A stretch of DNA of 64,000 bases from Nitrosarchaeum sp. Its GTDB lineage: Archaea; Thermoproteota; Nitrososphaeria; Nitrososphaerales; Nitrosopumilaceae. Position numbers and translations under genes: made by a program. The notes under the pieces were generated by a model. That model saw only the letters and a list, made by a program, of their open reading frames with translations, did no database searches and was not told the DNA's origin. The DNA is taken from NCBI GenBank assembly GCA_023265135.1, contig JAHFUM010000001.1, forward strand, positions 122,574-186,573. The letters are read 5' to 3'. Within the stretch, counting starts at the first letter, position 1; each line of letters opens with the position of its first letter. Shown one piece after another: positions 63,979 to 64,000 of this stretch.

Positions 63979-64000
63979 ATTTGGTGAAATTTTATTATCA

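Overview
This 64 kb window is AT-rich archaeal chromosome and fits an ammonia-oxidising member of the Nitrososphaerota (Thaumarchaeota), close to Nitrosopumilus or Nitrosarchaeum. The evidence is gene content: ABCE1, Alba, archease, aIF6, archaeal RFC large and small subunits, MCM, a GINS subunit, Hel308, Trm5, a 5S rRNA gene away from 16S/23S, a three-gene acyl-CoA carboxylase of the kind used in the 3-hydroxypropionate/4-hydroxybutyrate cycle, and an 11-subunit complex I without NuoEFG. Many genes start within about 25-30 bases of a TATA-like box, as leaderless archaeal transcripts do. No amo, CRISPR, IS or phage gene is present. The genus is inferred from recalled family knowledge, not from a search.

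Layout. 0-9 kb: a partial gene, tRNA-His, CorA, a universal stress protein, a minus-strand pentose phosphate operon (transketolase N half fused to ribulose-phosphate epimerase, transketolase C half, transaldolase), a decayed DCC-type gene and an M17 aminopeptidase. 9-18 kb: three mini-proteins (His-rich, coiled, zinc finger), 5S rRNA, ABCE1-Trm5, a GNAT enzyme, an M50 protease, a LarA-like protein, PyrE, a candidate C/D box sRNA beside tRNA-CAT, a CADD/TenA-like protein, an intron-bearing tRNA-Glu and a prenyl synthase. 18-28.5 kb: the complex I operon nuoA-B-C-D-H-I-J-K-M-L-N. 28.5-37 kb: peroxiredoxin, the acyl-CoA carboxylase operon, an operon of an unknown protein with RFC-L and a Cys-rich protein, an IMPase-family enzyme and an FNR-like flavoprotein. 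37-47 kb: a DUF1059 mini-protein, a HemA-like protein with altered active-site residues, tRNA-Asp, tRNA-Lys, ArgH, succinate dehydrogenase, a PadR regulator, an isocitrate-lyase-family enzyme and Alba. 47-53 kb: a HEAT-repeat gene ending inside tRNA-Ala, a second FNR-like protein, tRNA-Pro, a nucleotidyltransferase, a Lys-rich 21-residue protein, and IlvE followed by a probable sugar-modifying set. 53-64 kb: a tight replication operon (GINS-MCM-Hel308-GlcNAc-1-P transferase), RFC-S, tRNA-Ser, two ferredoxins with matching promoters, aIF6, HisS and archease.

How the genes work together. Respiration (complex I without the NADH module, succinate dehydrogenase), two zinc-type dicluster ferredoxins and two FNR-like flavoproteins form a plausible low-potential electron network; reduced ferredoxin feeding complex I is an inference. 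Carbon metabolism is represented by the biotin carboxylase and the pentose phosphate enzymes. The most notable observations are the transketolase-epimerase fusion, the HemA-like protein lacking the catalytic cysteine, the CADD-like candidate p-aminobenzoate synthase, the ferredoxin pair sharing a 14-bp palindrome at a fixed distance from the TATA box, the C/D box sRNA candidate, the tRNA-Glu T-loop intron and the unknown protein joined to RFC-L.
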